64,000 nt of DNA from Parashewanella hymeniacidonis (GCF_016900895.1 NZ_JAFEUN010000002.1:23340-87339), one strand, 5' to 3'. Positions 1 through 9,716 are shown, counted from the first letter of the stretch. The notes: generated by a model not told the origin, from the letters alone. A program made the numbers and translations.

Positions 1-186
1 CTGAAATCGCATGGTGTTTGGTGCGGTGCAATTAGAACACCTACCGTACCAAAAGGAACGGATAGACTGAGAATTACGATTACGGCTTCCCATAGTCAGT
101 TGCAAATAGAGTCCTGTGTTACTGCTCTTTCAAATGTCTTAGAACAACTCAATTTATGTAAATCTGGAGGTCATTATGCTGGCTGA
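1..186 (+). CDS. bioF: 8-amino-7-oxononanoate synthase, C-terminal end (partial)
   Basis: Frame 1 is open from the window edge to a TGA at 184-186. The tail (GTDRLRITITASHS and onward) reads like the C-terminal domain of the PLP-dependent BioF family, which condenses pimeloyl-ACP with alanine in biotin synthesis. The gene starts outside the window. Its end overlaps the bioC start by 11 bases, as expected of a translationally coupled bioBFCD operon. The identification rests mainly on this operon position because only about 61 residues are visible. Confidence 0.82.
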   Translation: MKSHGVWCGAIRTPTVPKGTDRLRITITASHSQLQIESCVTALSNVLEQLNLCKSGGHYAG

Positions 187-961
187 AAGGTGTCTACAGC
201 AAATTAAAGTGTTTAATCGAGACACGAATGTAATTGGCGATACTTTCTCTAAAGCATCCAAACATTACCGAAAATACAGTGAGCTGCAGGATCGATGTTC
301 TAATAAGCTTAAAAATGCCATTGAGCTCTCTGGTCAGATCTTGGATCTTGGTGCTGGCCCAGGTACTCATTACAACACTGCTGCAAAAAATGTCGTGTGT
401 GTAGATATTGCACTAGGTATGCTCAAAGAATTACAGACAAATTTTCCTGACTATAAAGCGATAAATGGCGACGCAGCTAAATTACCTTTGCAGGGTGAAA
501 GCGTTGACTCCGTGATTTCCAATTTAGCGTTGCAATGGTGTGATGATTTTTCTGCCGTGACTGCTGAGCTTCATCGCATACTTAAACCCGAAGGTGAAGT
601 AGCCATATCACTGGTAGCCGCTAATAGTTTGCCTGAGTTATCTAAACTTGGTCTGAAGGCTAATCAATTTAATACGGTTAGTGAGTTTCAGGCCGCTTTT
701 GAAAATAACTTCTGGAGCGAGCTTGAGTGCCAAGTTCGTCGTGAGATTATTTATTTTGATGACTTAAAGTCGTTATTGTATTCAATCAAAGGTGTTGGCG
801 CTTCAGCCATTAAAGCTGTAGAACAGAACCATCAAAATCAATCTTTAAAAGGTAAAAAACACTGGTTCCGGCTTGTTGAACAAGCTGAACTTTTAAGAAC
901 CGATAAAGGTTTACCTTTGACCTATAACATTGTCCAAATTAAAGCCAAAAAACTGGGGTAG
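176..961 (+). CDS. bioC: Malonyl-[acyl-carrier protein] O-methyltransferase BioC
   Basis: A 261-residue class I SAM-dependent methyltransferase. The SAM-binding motif LDLGAGPG is at residues 56-63, followed by CVDIA (acidic motif II) and a methyltransferase-like LQWCDD stretch. BioC methylates malonyl-ACP to start pimeloyl-ACP synthesis. A GGAGG ribosome-binding site lies just before the ATG at 176, and the start overlaps the bioF end. bioD begins two bases after the stop codon, so the three genes form one operon. Length and order fit bioC of gammaproteobacteria. Confidence 0.93.
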   Translation: MLAERCLQQIKVFNRDTNVIGDTFSKASKHYRKYSELQDRCSNKLKNAIELSGQILDLGAGPGTHYNTAAKNVVCVDIALGMLKELQTNFPDYKAINGDAAKLPLQGESVDSVISNLALQWCDDFSAVTAELHRILKPEGEVAISLVAANSLPELSKLGLKANQFNTVSEFQAAFENNFWSELECQVRREIIYFDDLKSLLYSIKGVGASAIKAVEQNHQNQSLKGKKHWFRLVEQAELLRTDKGLPLTYNIVQIKAKKLG

Positions 962-963
962 CT

Positions 964-1707
964 ATGTCTCTTACTGCAATGTCTAGTATCAAAACCTTTC
1001 AACCTAAACATTATTTCGTGTCAGGGACTGATACGGATAGCGGTAAAACCTTTGTGAGCTCAGCCCTTTTAGCTGCGGTTGCTGAACATTATCAGGCAAT
1101 TGGTGAGGCTAAAACGGTTATCGGTTTCAAACCTATTGCCTCAGGATGTGTGCAGACAGAGCAAGGTTTAAGAAACAGTGATGCGTTATCTTTGATGGCT
1201 CATTCAACGAAAGAATTGCCGTATTCAGTTGTAAACCCAATTAGTTTTTTGCCAGCTATAGCCCCCCATATTGCTGCAAAACAAGTTGGTTTTGAACTAT
1301 CGAAAAACGTCGTGAAGCAGTATATCAACCAAGATATGTTGAAATATGCTGATTTTACTTTAGTTGAAGGTGCTGGTGGCTGGCGTTTACCTTTAAATGA
1401 CACTGAGTTTTTATCAGATGTTATTTCTGAACTGGAATGGCCAGTAATTTTGGTTGTTGGAATGAAATTAGGCTGTTTAAACCATGCAATGCTCACACAA
1501 GAAGCAATTATTAATGATGGGTTAAAGATTGCTGGTTGGGTGGCGAATGGTGTTGACGAAAATATGGATGTTCAAAGTGAAAACCTTGAAAGCCTGAAAT
1601 TAATGATGAAGTCTCCGTTTTTAGGGTTTGTTCCACATTTAAAAAGTTCGGCGGCTAAAACTGCCGCCGATTATCTAGATATAAAAGTCTTATTACAACA
1701 GATGTGA
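964..1707 (+). CDS. bioD: Dethiobiotin synthetase BioD
   Basis: A 247-residue ATP-dependent carboxylase closing the ureido ring of dethiobiotin. The P-loop GTDTDSGKT is at residues 21-29, as in BioD (GTDTxxGKT). A later VEGAGGW segment matches the family's VEGAGG motif. It follows bioC directly. A second in-frame ATG (residue 6) is possible as the start. Its 3' end overlaps the convergent pepE gene by 15 bases. Confidence 0.94.
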   Translation: MSLTAMSSIKTFQPKHYFVSGTDTDSGKTFVSSALLAAVAEHYQAIGEAKTVIGFKPIASGCVQTEQGLRNSDALSLMAHSTKELPYSVVNPISFLPAIAPHIAAKQVGFELSKNVVKQYINQDMLKYADFTLVEGAGGWRLPLNDTEFLSDVISELEWPVILVVGMKLGCLNHAMLTQEAIINDGLKIAGWVANGVDENMDVQSENLESLKLMMKSPFLGFVPHLKSSAAKTAADYLDIKVLLQQM

Positions 1708-2400
1708 CAAATCGCTATTCATTGGAATGGTGATTTCTTGTTGAGTGCCACTGAATAAGAATGCTTCCTTCTCTCCAACTAATGTAAGTTTATCTCCCTG
1801 ACGAAGTAGTGCTGATCCTTCTTGGATCCCTACAACAGGAGTTTCAGGGTCAACCTTGGTAAATTCGAGTAATCTTTGAGCTCTGGTTTCTCCATTATGA
1901 CCTGGAGCTTGGTAATTAGTGTAATGCGGGTTTAGCTGGAATGGCAGAATCCCTAACGCAGCAAAAGAAGGAGGTTCGATAATTGGCATATCATTAGTTG
2001 TTCGAATACTTTTACCAGTAATGTTAGAACCCGCACTCCAGCCAATGTAAAGCATGCCGTCATTAACTCGCTCTTTTAAAAGAGAAACTAAGTCATATTT
2101 GTAAAGCTCATGCAATAGGTGGAAAGTATTGCCGCCGCCAATCATTACACCTTCAGCCTCGATTAAGGCTTTTTTAGGGTCTTTGTGTTGATGAATGCTG
2201 GTGATCTCAATATTCAGGTCAGAGAGAGCAGCAGCAACAATTTCAAGGTATTTATCGTAACTAAAACTGACACCGGCAAAAGGGATGAAGACCCATTTCT
2301 TAGCGGTCTTGGTAAATGGTTTAATGAGCGGCAATGCGTGGCTGAGGTATGGAGTTGAACCTTCACGCGAGCTGCTAAGAAGTAGAGCATTGATTGACAT
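1693..2400 (-). CDS. pepE: Dipeptidase E (alpha-aspartyl dipeptidase)
   Basis: A 235-residue S51-family peptidase when started at the ATG at 2400 ([14 protein letters not shown]); an in-frame start at 2439 would add 13 atypical residues. The nucleophile elbow IGWSAGSN carries the catalytic serine, and GGGNTFHLL, typical of PepE, precedes it. The enzyme cleaves N-terminal Asp-X dipeptides in the cytoplasm. It is convergent with bioD and overlaps its end by 15 bases. A promoter probably lies in the 2401-2609 gap shared with htpX. Confidence 0.93.
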   Translation of the reverse strand: MSINALLLSSSREGSTPYLSHALPLIKPFTKTAKKWVFIPFAGVSFSYDKYLEIVAAALSDLNIEITSIHQHKDPKKALIEAEGVMIGGGNTFHLLHELYKYDLVSLLKERVNDGMLYIGWSAGSNITGKSIRTTNDMPIIEPPSFAALGILPFQLNPHYTNYQAPGHNGETRAQRLLEFTKVDPETPVVGIQEGSALLRQGDKLTLVGEKEAFLFSGTQQEITIPMNSDLSHLL

Positions 2401-2609
2401 TTGATTTTCCAATATTTTTAATTGAATCCAGTGTATCAAAGCTTGTTGAAAACGGAATAGCGTAATATCGCAATTTTGTTGTAGTGACTGGTGGTTATTT
2501 AAACCATCAGTAAGGTATTTGCTGGTTTACCCTTGAAATCTCAAAAAACAGACATATTATGTCTTCTTAGATATGTGAATTTGACACGGTTTTGCTTTAG
2601 GAGTACCCG

Positions 2610-3473
2610 ATGAAGCGTGTGTTTTTGTTAATAGCAACCAATATTGCTGTACTGTTAGTTGCATCGTTAATTATGTCGATTTTAGGTGTTAACCCATCGA
2701 CAATGAGCGGTTTGTTAGTGTTTGCGGCCTTGATTGGATTTGGTGGTTCATTCGTGAGCTTAAAAATTTCAAAATGGATGGCAAAAAAAACAATGGGTTG
2801 TGAAGTAATTACTAACCCGAGAGATAGTGATGAAAAATGGTTAGTGGAAACGGTTGCTCGTCAGGCAGAGCAAGCTGGTATTAAAATGCCAGAAGTTGCT
2901 GTTTATCATTCTCCTGAATTAAATGCTTTTGCAACTGGACCGAGTAAGAATAATTCACTTGTTGCGGTAAGCACAGGCCTTTTACATGGTATGAGTCGTG
3001 ATGAAGTTGAAGCCGTTTTAGCTCATGAAGTGAGTCATGTTGCCAATGGTGATATGGTCACATTAACGCTTATTCAGGGTGTAGTGAATACCTTTGTTAT
3101 CTTTGCGGCACGCGCAATTGCAAGAGCAATTGATACATTTGTATCAAGCAATGATGAAGAGGGCGAAGGTATGGGCGTGTTTGCCTACATGGCTGTCGTA
3201 TTTGTTCTGGATATGATTCTTGGTATTTTAGCCTCGACTATTGTTCATTACTTTTCACGTATTCGCGAATACCGTGCGGATGCAGGTGCAGCCAAACTGG
3301 TTGGTGCAAACAAAATGATCGCAGCATTAGAGCGTTTACGTCAAGGACCTGAAAGTAATGCAATGCCAGCACAAATGTCAGCTCTTGGTATTAATGGTAA
3401 GCGCTCAGCCGCTGAGTTCTTCATGAGTCACCCACCACTTGAAAAGCGTATTGAAGCGTTGAGAAATCAATAA
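2610..3473 (+). CDS. htpX: Protease HtpX (membrane zinc metalloprotease)
   Basis: A 287-residue M48 protease with two N-terminal transmembrane segments (about 5-27 and 33-52), the zinc motif HEVSH at 139-143, two further hydrophobic segments (about 155-175 and 190-212), and the third-ligand region REYRADAGA near residue 220. This is the same layout and numbering as E. coli HtpX (H139, H143, E222). HtpX works in quality control of inner-membrane proteins. An AGGAG ribosome-binding site lies upstream and a terminator hairpin follows at 3503. Confidence 0.96.
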   Translation: MKRVFLLIATNIAVLLVASLIMSILGVNPSTMSGLLVFAALIGFGGSFVSLKISKWMAKKTMGCEVITNPRDSDEKWLVETVARQAEQAGIKMPEVAVYHSPELNAFATGPSKNNSLVAVSTGLLHGMSRDEVEAVLAHEVSHVANGDMVTLTLIQGVVNTFVIFAARAIARAIDTFVSSNDEEGEGMGVFAYMAVVFVLDMILGILASTIVHYFSRIREYRADAGAAKLVGANKMIAALERLRQGPESNAMPAQMSALGINGKRSAAEFFMSHPPLEKRIEALRNQ

Positions 3474-3502
3474 GTAGTACCTTTCAAAACACATGAAATT
3501 AA

Positions 3503-3526
3503 GCCTGCTGATATAGCGGGCTTTTT
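3503..3526 (+). terminator. Rho-independent terminator after htpX
   Basis: GCCTGCT and AGCGGGC pair across a 5-base loop (one G-T pair) and are followed by CTTTTT. The hairpin lies 29 bases after the htpX stop codon, in the correct orientation. Confidence 0.8.
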
Positions 3527-3630
3527 AGTGGGTAGACTAACTGTGGGGTAAGTTATATAGAACTAAAAGCAATGAACTCACCGATTAAGTATCTTTAAAT
3601 AGAAGAAAATTAACTAGGAGGAGTCTCAAA

Positions 3631-4263
3631 TGTCTTCTATCCCAATTTATACAACAAAACCTCTACCAAGTGCGATTTATGTCAATGACCCTAATCTCGT
3701 AAAAAAATAATGCTGGCGCTCATATCGTAACCATTGACCAGCCCCGTATTGACTTTTCAAATAAACAGTGAAACTTACTTGCGGGGTGGTACTTGTGTCA
3801 CAAAACAATGGCAAGCTTGTAGTTATAAATGCCAATAAACGGGAGTTTGAGATTGTCAATACCCCTCTGGTGAATGCTTACCTCATATCGATATGACAGT
3901 AATGGCCATGCTCAGTTTGGCAACCGCTCAGACATTTAAAGCATGGGTAAAACTGCAGACAATAAAACTGGTGGTCACTACAAAAAAGATAAGGCCAGTT
4001 TTATGAATGAGTTAGATCAACTTCTAGGAAAGCAATCTAAAGTGATTACCGCAGGTACAAGTGGTACAAATATCGGTGATTTTAGTGATGTATAAAATGA
4101 AAACTCTGTATCGATGAATTCCAGTTCACCTGTTCATTTTTCTGCGAAACAACTTAAAACAATGTTAAGCAACATGCAAACGCTTGCTAAAGAAGCTGAT
4201 GCTGTTTTAAAAGCGATGAGTAAAAATAATCATGGTGTCTCACATTGTCTTGCTAAAGCATAA
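3631..4263 (+). pseudogene. Decayed hypothetical gene with several frameshifts and stops
   Basis: After an AGGAGG ribosome-binding site (3616-3622) an ATG opens MSSIPIYTTKPLPSAIYVND and stops at about 3708. Coding-like pieces then continue in changing frames: GAHIVTIDQPRIDFSNKQ, KLVVINANKREFEIVNTP (3769-3894), and NELDQLLGKQSKVITAGTSG to HFSAKQLKTMLSNMQTLAKE (about 4000-4263, broken by a stop near 4095). The good ribosome-binding site and sensible peptides in successive frames suggest a once-functional gene of about 200 codons. No family is recognised. Confidence 0.6.
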
Positions 4264-4283
4264 ATGGATGGCTTTTTTAAACG

Positions 4284-4308
4284 AAAAAGCCCTCAATCAA
4301 GAGGGCTT
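4284..4308 (-). terminator. Rho-independent terminator of the cpdB-like gene
   Basis: On the minus strand AAGCCCTC, loop TTGATT, GAGGGCTT is followed by TTTCG. It lies just past the stop codon of the gene ending at 4335 and points in its direction. Confidence 0.85.
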
Positions 4309-4334
4309 GGCAGGGTACGAGATTATTATTTTAT

Positions 4335-6422
4335 TTAATCTTCTAACTCTTGAGTCATATCGATACTGTAAATCGCAAAACCAGGAACACTGTCTTCAAT
4401 CTCAAGTTTTTTCATTGCACGTTGTTTATTAGCTTCAACAAAGCTATGTGCCTTCTCGCTATCTTGAGTTTCAAAAGTAATATTTAGCTCTACAGAAGAT
4501 TCAATGTTTTTGAAGTTCCAGTTGTAGTTTGCTTCAGTATTAATTTCTTTTGCTGACTCACCAGTCTTAGGATCGAATTCAGATTTCTCTTTAATATAGT
4601 CAGTTAGTACTTGACGGTTTTCAACAGCAAAATCATGAACAATATGGTCTTCACCAGTGCCAGCAAATTTACCACCAAACCCACGGTAATTATTGGTGAT
4701 AACAACAAATTCTTGGTCAGCTACTACTGGCTGATCTTTGTATTCAAGATCGATGATTCTTTGGCTGCCACCATCAACATTTTGAACTACACAATCGCGG
4801 TCATAGTTACTTGGCTTAGTCACATCAACTTTATAAGTTACACCGTCGATGCTATCAAAGTTATAAGTAGGGTGACCATCACGATTGATCAGTTGCTGAA
4901 TTTCTGATTTTGAAGGATCAATTTGATTGAATTGGTTTACACTACATTCCAGCCATTCTTTCAGTTCTGCACCAGTAATTTTCAGAGCTACCATTGTATT
5001 TGGATACAAATACAAGTCAGCGGCATCTTTAATCGCTAAATCGCCTTTATCAACTTGTACATATTGATCTGAATCACTATCAGAGTAACGACCACCAGCC
5101 TTAAACGGTGCAGCAGCAGATAAGATTGGTAGTTCTTTTAGGTCTGCAGGTAATTTATCTTGGGCATACCACATTTGAGCATCTGCTACGATTTGAACCG
5201 TAGGGTCATCTTGTGCCATTGATAAGAAGCTATACATGTTTGCAGAAGCTTTACCAATTGGAGCGTTAACGTATTCTCTGGTGCCTTTGTGTTCCAATTC
5301 CACTGCATCATGGATATCTTTATCTGCATCGACAAGAGGAGATTTCTCACTTGCATCGAAAATAGCACGTGTGCTGCTTTGAGAGTCTACAACTTTCCAA
5401 GACTCTCCATCTTTCTCAATCACTAAATCGATGATACCTAAGTTATCACCCCAACGGCCTGGCATTACTGATGCAGTACCGTTAATAGTGCCTTTTTCGA
5501 CGTCAGCGTTTTCTAAATCAGCATATTTATCACTAGGGAATACTTGGTGGCTGTGACCGAACATTACAGCGTCGATTCCATCAACTTGAGTCAGTTTGTA
5601 TACTGCATTTTCCATATCAGGGTTTTTGTCATCAGGGTTACCGATGCCAGAATGAGGGATCGCAACAATGATGTCGGCGCCTTCAGCTTTCATTTTTGGA
5701 ACAAATATCTTTGCTGAATCAATGATACTGTTTGCGGTAACACGACCATTTAAGTTTTTGGCATCCCAAAGCATGATTTGTGGAGGAACAAAACCAATAT
5801 AGCCAATTTTAATTGTGTGCTCGTCACCATCAGTATCAACGACGGTCTTTTCTTTGATTAAATATGGAGTGAAACGATGATCATATTGGTCTAAATCGTC
5901 TTTACCACAATCTGTATCACAAATAACGTTTGAATTGATGTAAGGGAAGTTAGCTCCAGCAATAGACTGATCTAAAAATTCAAGTCCGAAATTAAATTCA
6001 TGATTACCAATGTTACCTACATCATAATCGAGTAGATTCATGGCTTTGTAGGCTGGGTGAGTACCTTGCAGTTCATTGTTGTTCTTTTTGAACTCATCAG
6101 CCATGTAGTCGCCCATTGGACTGCCTTGAAGAAGATCGCCGTTGTCTACAAGAACAGAGTTGTTTACTTCGGCACGTGCGTTGTGAACAATACTGGCTAC
6201 ACGAGCAAGCCCAATTGTTTGGTCTTCAGCATCTTTGTAATAGTTATAATCCATTATGTTGGTGTGAAGATCAGATGTTTCCATCACGCGTAGTTTTATC
6301 TGATCCTTATGATCTTTCTTGTCATTATCATCACTGTTACAAGCTGTTAAACCAAGTGATGCAGCCACTGCTAATGCAATTGCAGTTTTAGTTTTTAATT
6401 GTAACTTGTTACCAAAAATCAT
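4335..6422 (-). CDS. cpdB: Periplasmic 2',3'-cyclic-nucleotide 2'-phosphodiesterase / 3'-nucleotidase (lipoprotein)
   Basis: A 695-residue two-domain nucleotidase. The N-terminus is a signal peptide with a lipobox (LGLTAC at about 23-28), so the protein should be a lipoprotein. Metallophosphoesterase motifs follow in order: TSDLHTNIMDYNYYKD, DNGDLLQGSP, GNHEFNFG, PHSG and GHSHQ. A C-terminal 5'-nucleotidase substrate domain contains NNYRGFGG. The DLH..MD.DYYKD form and the QGSP.GDYMA string point to CpdB rather than UshA. It salvages phosphate and nucleosides from cyclic nucleotides in the periplasm. The gene has its own promoter region and terminator. Confidence 0.88.
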   Translation of the reverse strand: MIFGNKLQLKTKTAIALAVAASLGLTACNSDDNDKKDHKDQIKLRVMETSDLHTNIMDYNYYKDAEDQTIGLARVASIVHNARAEVNNSVLVDNGDLLQGSPMGDYMADEFKKNNNELQGTHPAYKAMNLLDYDVGNIGNHEFNFGLEFLDQSIAGANFPYINSNVICDTDCGKDDLDQYDHRFTPYLIKEKTVVDTDGDEHTIKIGYIGFVPPQIMLWDAKNLNGRVTANSIIDSAKIFVPKMKAEGADIIVAIPHSGIGNPDDKNPDMENAVYKLTQVDGIDAVMFGHSHQVFPSDKYADLENADVEKGTINGTASVMPGRWGDNLGIIDLVIEKDGESWKVVDSQSSTRAIFDASEKSPLVDADKDIHDAVELEHKGTREYVNAPIGKASANMYSFLSMAQDDPTVQIVADAQMWYAQDKLPADLKELPILSAAAPFKAGGRYSDSDSDQYVQVDKGDLAIKDAADLYLYPNTMVALKITGAELKEWLECSVNQFNQIDPSKSEIQQLINRDGHPTYNFDSIDGVTYKVDVTKPSNYDRDCVVQNVDGGSQRIIDLEYKDQPVVADQEFVVITNNYRGFGGKFAGTGEDHIVHDFAVENRQVLTDYIKEKSEFDPKTGESAKEINTEANYNWNFKNIESSVELNITFETQDSEKAHSFVEANKQRAMKKLEIEDSVPGFAIYSIDMTQELED

Positions 6423-6849
6423 TATAACCCCTATAAATTATTATTCGTTATATGTAATAACTTATGTGATTATCAAGTAAATAAAAGTAGGTGTATGTGA
6501 ACTGCATCACACAAAAACAAGCTAAAAAAGTGACTAAAAATTCAAATTTGTTAAGTTTATGTATATAAATATTGTATTTAAAGTTTGATTAATTTTGATT
6601 AAAAGTGAAGTTTGAAAACTTTAGATCAGAATGATTACTCTAAAATTAATTTAAGATGACAAAATGGTTAAATATGAAGCAAAAGATGTAATTTAAGCAT
6701 CGTTTTGTTTGTAGTTTGTTTGCTTGTTTTTTGAACGTCGCTTTAGCTAGTAATTTAAACGACTTGATGAAATAAAATTCAGTTGTTAGAGTTAGCTGTG
6801 ATCTAGTTCAAGTTTTCCTCTTTATTGGAAGTGATTGAGTCATTATTGT
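6423..6849. other. AT-rich intergenic region between cpdB and tRNA-Pro
   Basis: This 427-base stretch lies between a leftward gene and a rightward tRNA and must carry both promoters. It is rich in A/T runs. No convincing ORF, hairpin or repeat was seen, and no -35/-10 pair could be assigned with confidence. Confidence 0.5.
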
Positions 6850-6926
6850 CGGTATGTAGCGCAGTCCGGTAGCGCACTGTCATGGGGTGTCAGGGGTCGG
6901 AGGTTCGAATCCTCTCATACCGACCA
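6850..6926 (+). tRNA. tRNA-Pro (anticodon GGG)
   Basis: A 77-base cloverleaf starts CGGTATG and ends CATACCG plus ACCA, giving a complete 7-bp acceptor stem. The anticodon loop is ATGGGGT, so the anticodon is GGG. The T arm carries GGTTCGAATCC. The T-T mismatch in the anticodon stem is also found in E. coli tRNA-Pro(GGG). CCA is encoded. Its 3' half is the attachment site of the downstream island. Confidence 0.97.
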
Positions 6927-6940
6927 ATTTTCTTGTTGAT
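6882..6940 (+). repeat. Island attachment repeat, left copy (attL)
   Basis: Fifty-nine bases, from the A of the anticodon loop to TTGTTGAT past the CCA end, are identical to 61042-61100. Identity stops sharply on the left (C versus T at the preceding base) and fades on the right into a diverged but alignable flank. The tRNA at this copy is intact. Confidence 0.92.
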
Positions 6941-6985
6941 ATATAAAGCTTTTTCAACTTTTATCGCACGCTAAAATAATTAGAT

Positions 6986-7013
6986 GCGCGAGATTTGCGC
7001 GAGATTAGCGCGA
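6986..7013 (+). repeat. Three 11-bp-spaced GCGCGA repeats after attL (possible integrase arm sites)
   Basis: GCGCGAGATT starts at 6986 and 6997, and GCGCGA at 7008. The first unit begins 46 bases after the end of the attachment repeat. The same arrangement, as GCGCAAAA, is found 46 bases after the right attachment copy. Fixed phase and offset suggest protein-binding sites, most simply integrase arm sites or an excisionase array. Confidence 0.6.
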
Positions 7014-7186
7014 CGCCTCACCCAGATGTAGCACGCTTTTGTAGCACCAATCCTTCCTTTTCTCTTACAATCAAAAATGCCTTTTAGTCCTTAAAAGTGA
7101 ATGTATATTCTTAATTTTGAGCAGTTGAAAGAATGTAAGTGGTATAACTTGGTTTTTCTGCAAACTCGGAATTGCCCCAAACCAAG

Positions 7187-7342
7187 TTAGATCATTAGCT
7201 CTACAATGGTTGTCAGAATCAATAATTCAATAAGTTCTTCTCGCGAGTCTTTGATTTTCTGATGAACAAGTGCGCCTGTAACATCAATGGTGAAAACGTA
7301 CATCATTCTGGTATGTATATCGATTCCGCAGTAATATGGGTA
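7187..7342 (-). pseudogene. IS110-family transposase, N-terminal remnant
   Basis: On the minus strand this reads YPYYCGIDIHTRMMYVFTID followed by VTGALVHQKIKDSREELIEL and a stop. The CGIDIH...MYV.T.D pattern is the N-terminal DEDD-type start of IS110/IS1111 transposases. Only about 50 codons remain and the rest of the gene is missing. It is a relic close to the island's left boundary. Confidence 0.65.
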
Positions 7343-7487
7343 GCTTATTGTAGAGTATCATTGAATTTTCTGAGGTGCCTACAACATAGTGGTCTATTAC
7401 TGTGCTGGGTAGGTGCTCAATAAGTAGCTAGGCAGTCAACTAGGACAAATACTGTTTGGGCTTTTTAAGTTGGCCTATTTTTATAAA

Positions 7488-8081
7488 ATGGAAAAATATA
7501 TGGATTGGGTAGTAGAAAATGCAGAGTGGTTATTTAGTGGAATCGGTGTAACCTTTTTAGGTTGTATAATTTTTTTCTTTGAAAGAATTAAGGCTTATTT
7601 TAAGCCAGCTAATGAATCCTCCACTGAGTATAAAGCACTAAATAATAAAAAAGAACTCAATGCTGAGCCAGTAAAAAACAAAACATTAGATGATTTTAAA
7701 AATGAAACTAGGATCTTATTTATCGATGATGATATGCGTTTCAAGGTTTCAAAAATATTAATTAGAAGCGGATGGGTTCACACAAAATTAATTAAGGACT
7801 GTGAAGCATTAGATGAGCAAGATGTTATTAATGCATCAATTTTATTTATTGATGTTCAGGGCGTTGGGTTAGCGATGGGCTTTAATGATGAAGGATTAGG
7901 TTTAGCTCTTGCTGTAAAACAAAAATATCCAAAGAAAAAAGTAGTAATATATTCTGCTGAAACTCAAGGTGACAGATTTCACAAAGCCTTAAGGGAAGCT
8001 GATTCATTCTTAGCAAAAAATGCAGATCCTTACGAATTCCAACGACTTGTTGAAGATTTTACTATTGGAGGAGAGTCTTAA
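7488..8081 (+). CDS. Membrane-anchored response-regulator receiver domain protein
   Basis: About 197 residues. One N-terminal transmembrane helix (AEWLFSGIGVTFLGCIIFFF) and a linker precede a receiver-like domain with ILFIDDDM (acid pocket), LFIDVQG (candidate phospho-acceptor Asp) and FLAKNAD (conserved Lys). There is no DNA-binding output domain. The start is uncertain: ATG at 7488, or ATG at 7500, which has GGAA upstream. The stop codon is three bases before a kinase-like gene, so the two are probably co-transcribed. A receiver fixed to the membrane without a regulator output is unusual. A signalling or defence role is inference. Confidence 0.75.
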   Translation: MEKYMDWVVENAEWLFSGIGVTFLGCIIFFFERIKAYFKPANESSTEYKALNNKKELNAEPVKNKTLDDFKNETRILFIDDDMRFKVSKILIRSGWVHTKLIKDCEALDEQDVINASILFIDVQGVGLAMGFNDEGLGLALAVKQKYPKKKVVIYSAETQGDRFHKALREADSFLAKNADPYEFQRLVEDFTIGGES

Positions 8082-8084
8082 TTT

Positions 8085-9131
8085 ATGACTGTCCGTTATA
8101 GAATTCAAAACTCTAAAGGAAAAGTGATTTTTTGTGGTTTATTACCTTATGAAGTTACTTTAATAAAAGACGTAGCCTCTCAATCTCAGAAAGTTGGTGA
8201 TGTAGGTATAAGAGCTGGTGTTTTAAGAAATGATTCATTTACAGTTTATGGATTCAGTTCAAATAAAGACTTTTTAAAGAGTTCACAAAAGTTTAGAACC
8301 CAATTAAATGTAATTTTAAACTCTACGGACTCAATAGATGAAATAATTGATAGTGCTAATAAATCAATAAATAAAAACACAAGCCGACTAATTCATAATT
8401 TAACTACTATTAATGCCCATAACATTCAAGAAATATACTCATTAATCCCTCAGGATGGGGTTAGTCTAAATATGAAAAAACAAATATCCTTCGCTGAAAA
8501 TATTGTCAAAAAAGAACCTAAAGAAACAGCAATTACATTGTTGAGGATTGCTAAAAATAACGCATCTATGAAGGTAGAGTTTTCAGTATTTAAAAAACTA
8601 TTTGTTACTAATCCAGAATTGCAAAGAAGAACGCATAATATTCACAAAGTATTAATGAATATGTTTTATCTATTTTTCTCTGATTTTACCGATAAGAATG
8701 TGGAGGTTGTTGTTGGTGACGAGAGTACGAATATGGCTTATTTTGATTACGAATCAGTTCATGTTGCCTTGTATCATATAATTGAAAATGCAGCTAAGTT
8801 TATTAAAACTGATTCTATTTTAAACGTTGATATAGGTAGTAATGGTATATACACACAAATTTCAATGGATATGATTAGTACAGAAATAAAAGAAAATGAA
8901 ATAGAACAAATATTTTTTGAGGGAGTGTCTGGTAATCTTCCCACTAAAATAGGAAAAGCAGGTGATGGTCTCGGCATGTATATGGCCAAAAAAATTATTG
9001 AACTAAATTCAGGTCTTATCGCTGTAACTCCATATCCAAGAACTTTAGAAGAAACATTGGGATTTAAATTTCAAAGAAATGTTTTCACAATAAATCTTCC
9101 AAAATCTAAATCAAACCATACAAAATTTTAA
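8085..9131 (+). CDS. Histidine-kinase-like ATPase, partner of the upstream receiver protein
   Basis: A 348-residue soluble protein with strong Shine-Dalgarno GGAGGAG. The C-terminal third has GHKL ATPase features: the N box HIIENAAKF and the G box DGLGMYMAKKII. A possible dimerisation/phospho-His segment RLIHNLTTINAHN is near residues 100-115. The N-terminal 90 residues match nothing I recognise and there are no transmembrane segments. With the preceding membrane receiver it forms a minimal two-component pair. The N box residues look intact, so catalysis is plausible. Confidence 0.75.
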   Translation: MTVRYRIQNSKGKVIFCGLLPYEVTLIKDVASQSQKVGDVGIRAGVLRNDSFTVYGFSSNKDFLKSSQKFRTQLNVILNSTDSIDEIIDSANKSINKNTSRLIHNLTTINAHNIQEIYSLIPQDGVSLNMKKQISFAENIVKKEPKETAITLLRIAKNNASMKVEFSVFKKLFVTNPELQRRTHNIHKVLMNMFYLFFSDFTDKNVEVVVGDESTNMAYFDYESVHVALYHIIENAAKFIKTDSILNVDIGSNGIYTQISMDMISTEIKENEIEQIFFEGVSGNLPTKIGKAGDGLGMYMAKKIIELNSGLIAVTPYPRTLEETLGFKFQRNVFTINLPKSKSNHTKF

Positions 9132-9138
9132 AATCGGA

Positions 9139-9372
9139 TTTGTAATAGCTTGCACGGTTCTAGTACCCAAACACAGTGAAGATGCTGATTTAGAAAAGAC
9201 AATTAAAGCCAATACAACAAAGACAAGAAGCTACTCTTTATTTCGCCAAGGCTGCATCTATTATGAGCTTTTACCGACGATGAAAGAAGAATGGGCGCTA
9301 CCATTAATGGAAAACTTTTATCGTTACCTTAAAAACCACAGTATTTATCGCAGTACTTTCGGAATTATTTAA
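9139..9372 (+). pseudogene. IS4-family transposase, C-terminal remnant
   Basis: An open stretch without a start codon reads TRSYSLFRQGCIYYELLPTM and ends YRSTFGII before TAA at 9370. SLFRQG..YYELLP.M....LPLM..F is typical of the C-terminal end of IS4-group transposases. The 5' part of the gene is absent, so this is a relic. Confidence 0.7.
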
Positions 9373-9716
9373 CACAAAAATATGTGGGGTTCTCTAAGCT
9401 CTGGTCCATATCTTGTCCTTTGGCATGCAGAATCTGTGCGCAATGCAACCTCATTCATTCCCAACAGATCCAACACCGTCCTGTACTTTGAAGATTGTTA
9501 GTTTTGCTGGTATTGAGATGTAGGTTACCGGTGGCAGCATTAGTATGGGAGTAGGTTGGGTGTAATTCCGGTCTTTTAGGTCCTGATCCGGTGCTCGTCT
9601 TGTCTTTTGTGTATAAGTTTGAGGTTTATTATGTGATTAGTGATAGTGTTTATAACTGATGCCCTTGTTAAGATAGGCTCGTTTATACAGATAACTTACG
9701 TGAGATAAAGATTTTT
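9373..9716. other. Intergenic stretch, no confident gene
   Basis: The stretch is 344 bases. The minus strand from about 9500 to 9390 gives a short coding-like peptide (VLDLLGMNEVALRTD) without a start, possibly another decayed mobile-element fragment. The last 50 bases should carry the promoter and ribosome-binding site of the lipoprotein gene at 9717. Nothing else was identified. Confidence 0.4.

Noticed and set aside
4611..4907. Plus-strand frames inside cpdB and similar frames inside other large genes.
   Set aside because: They lie entirely opposite well-identified genes and have no motifs, so they are shadow frames.
7488..9131. Calling the receiver/kinase pair a Detocs system.
   Set aside because: Only two genes are present; no receiver-effector fusion such as a nucleoside phosphorylase was found, and the receiver carries a membrane helix.
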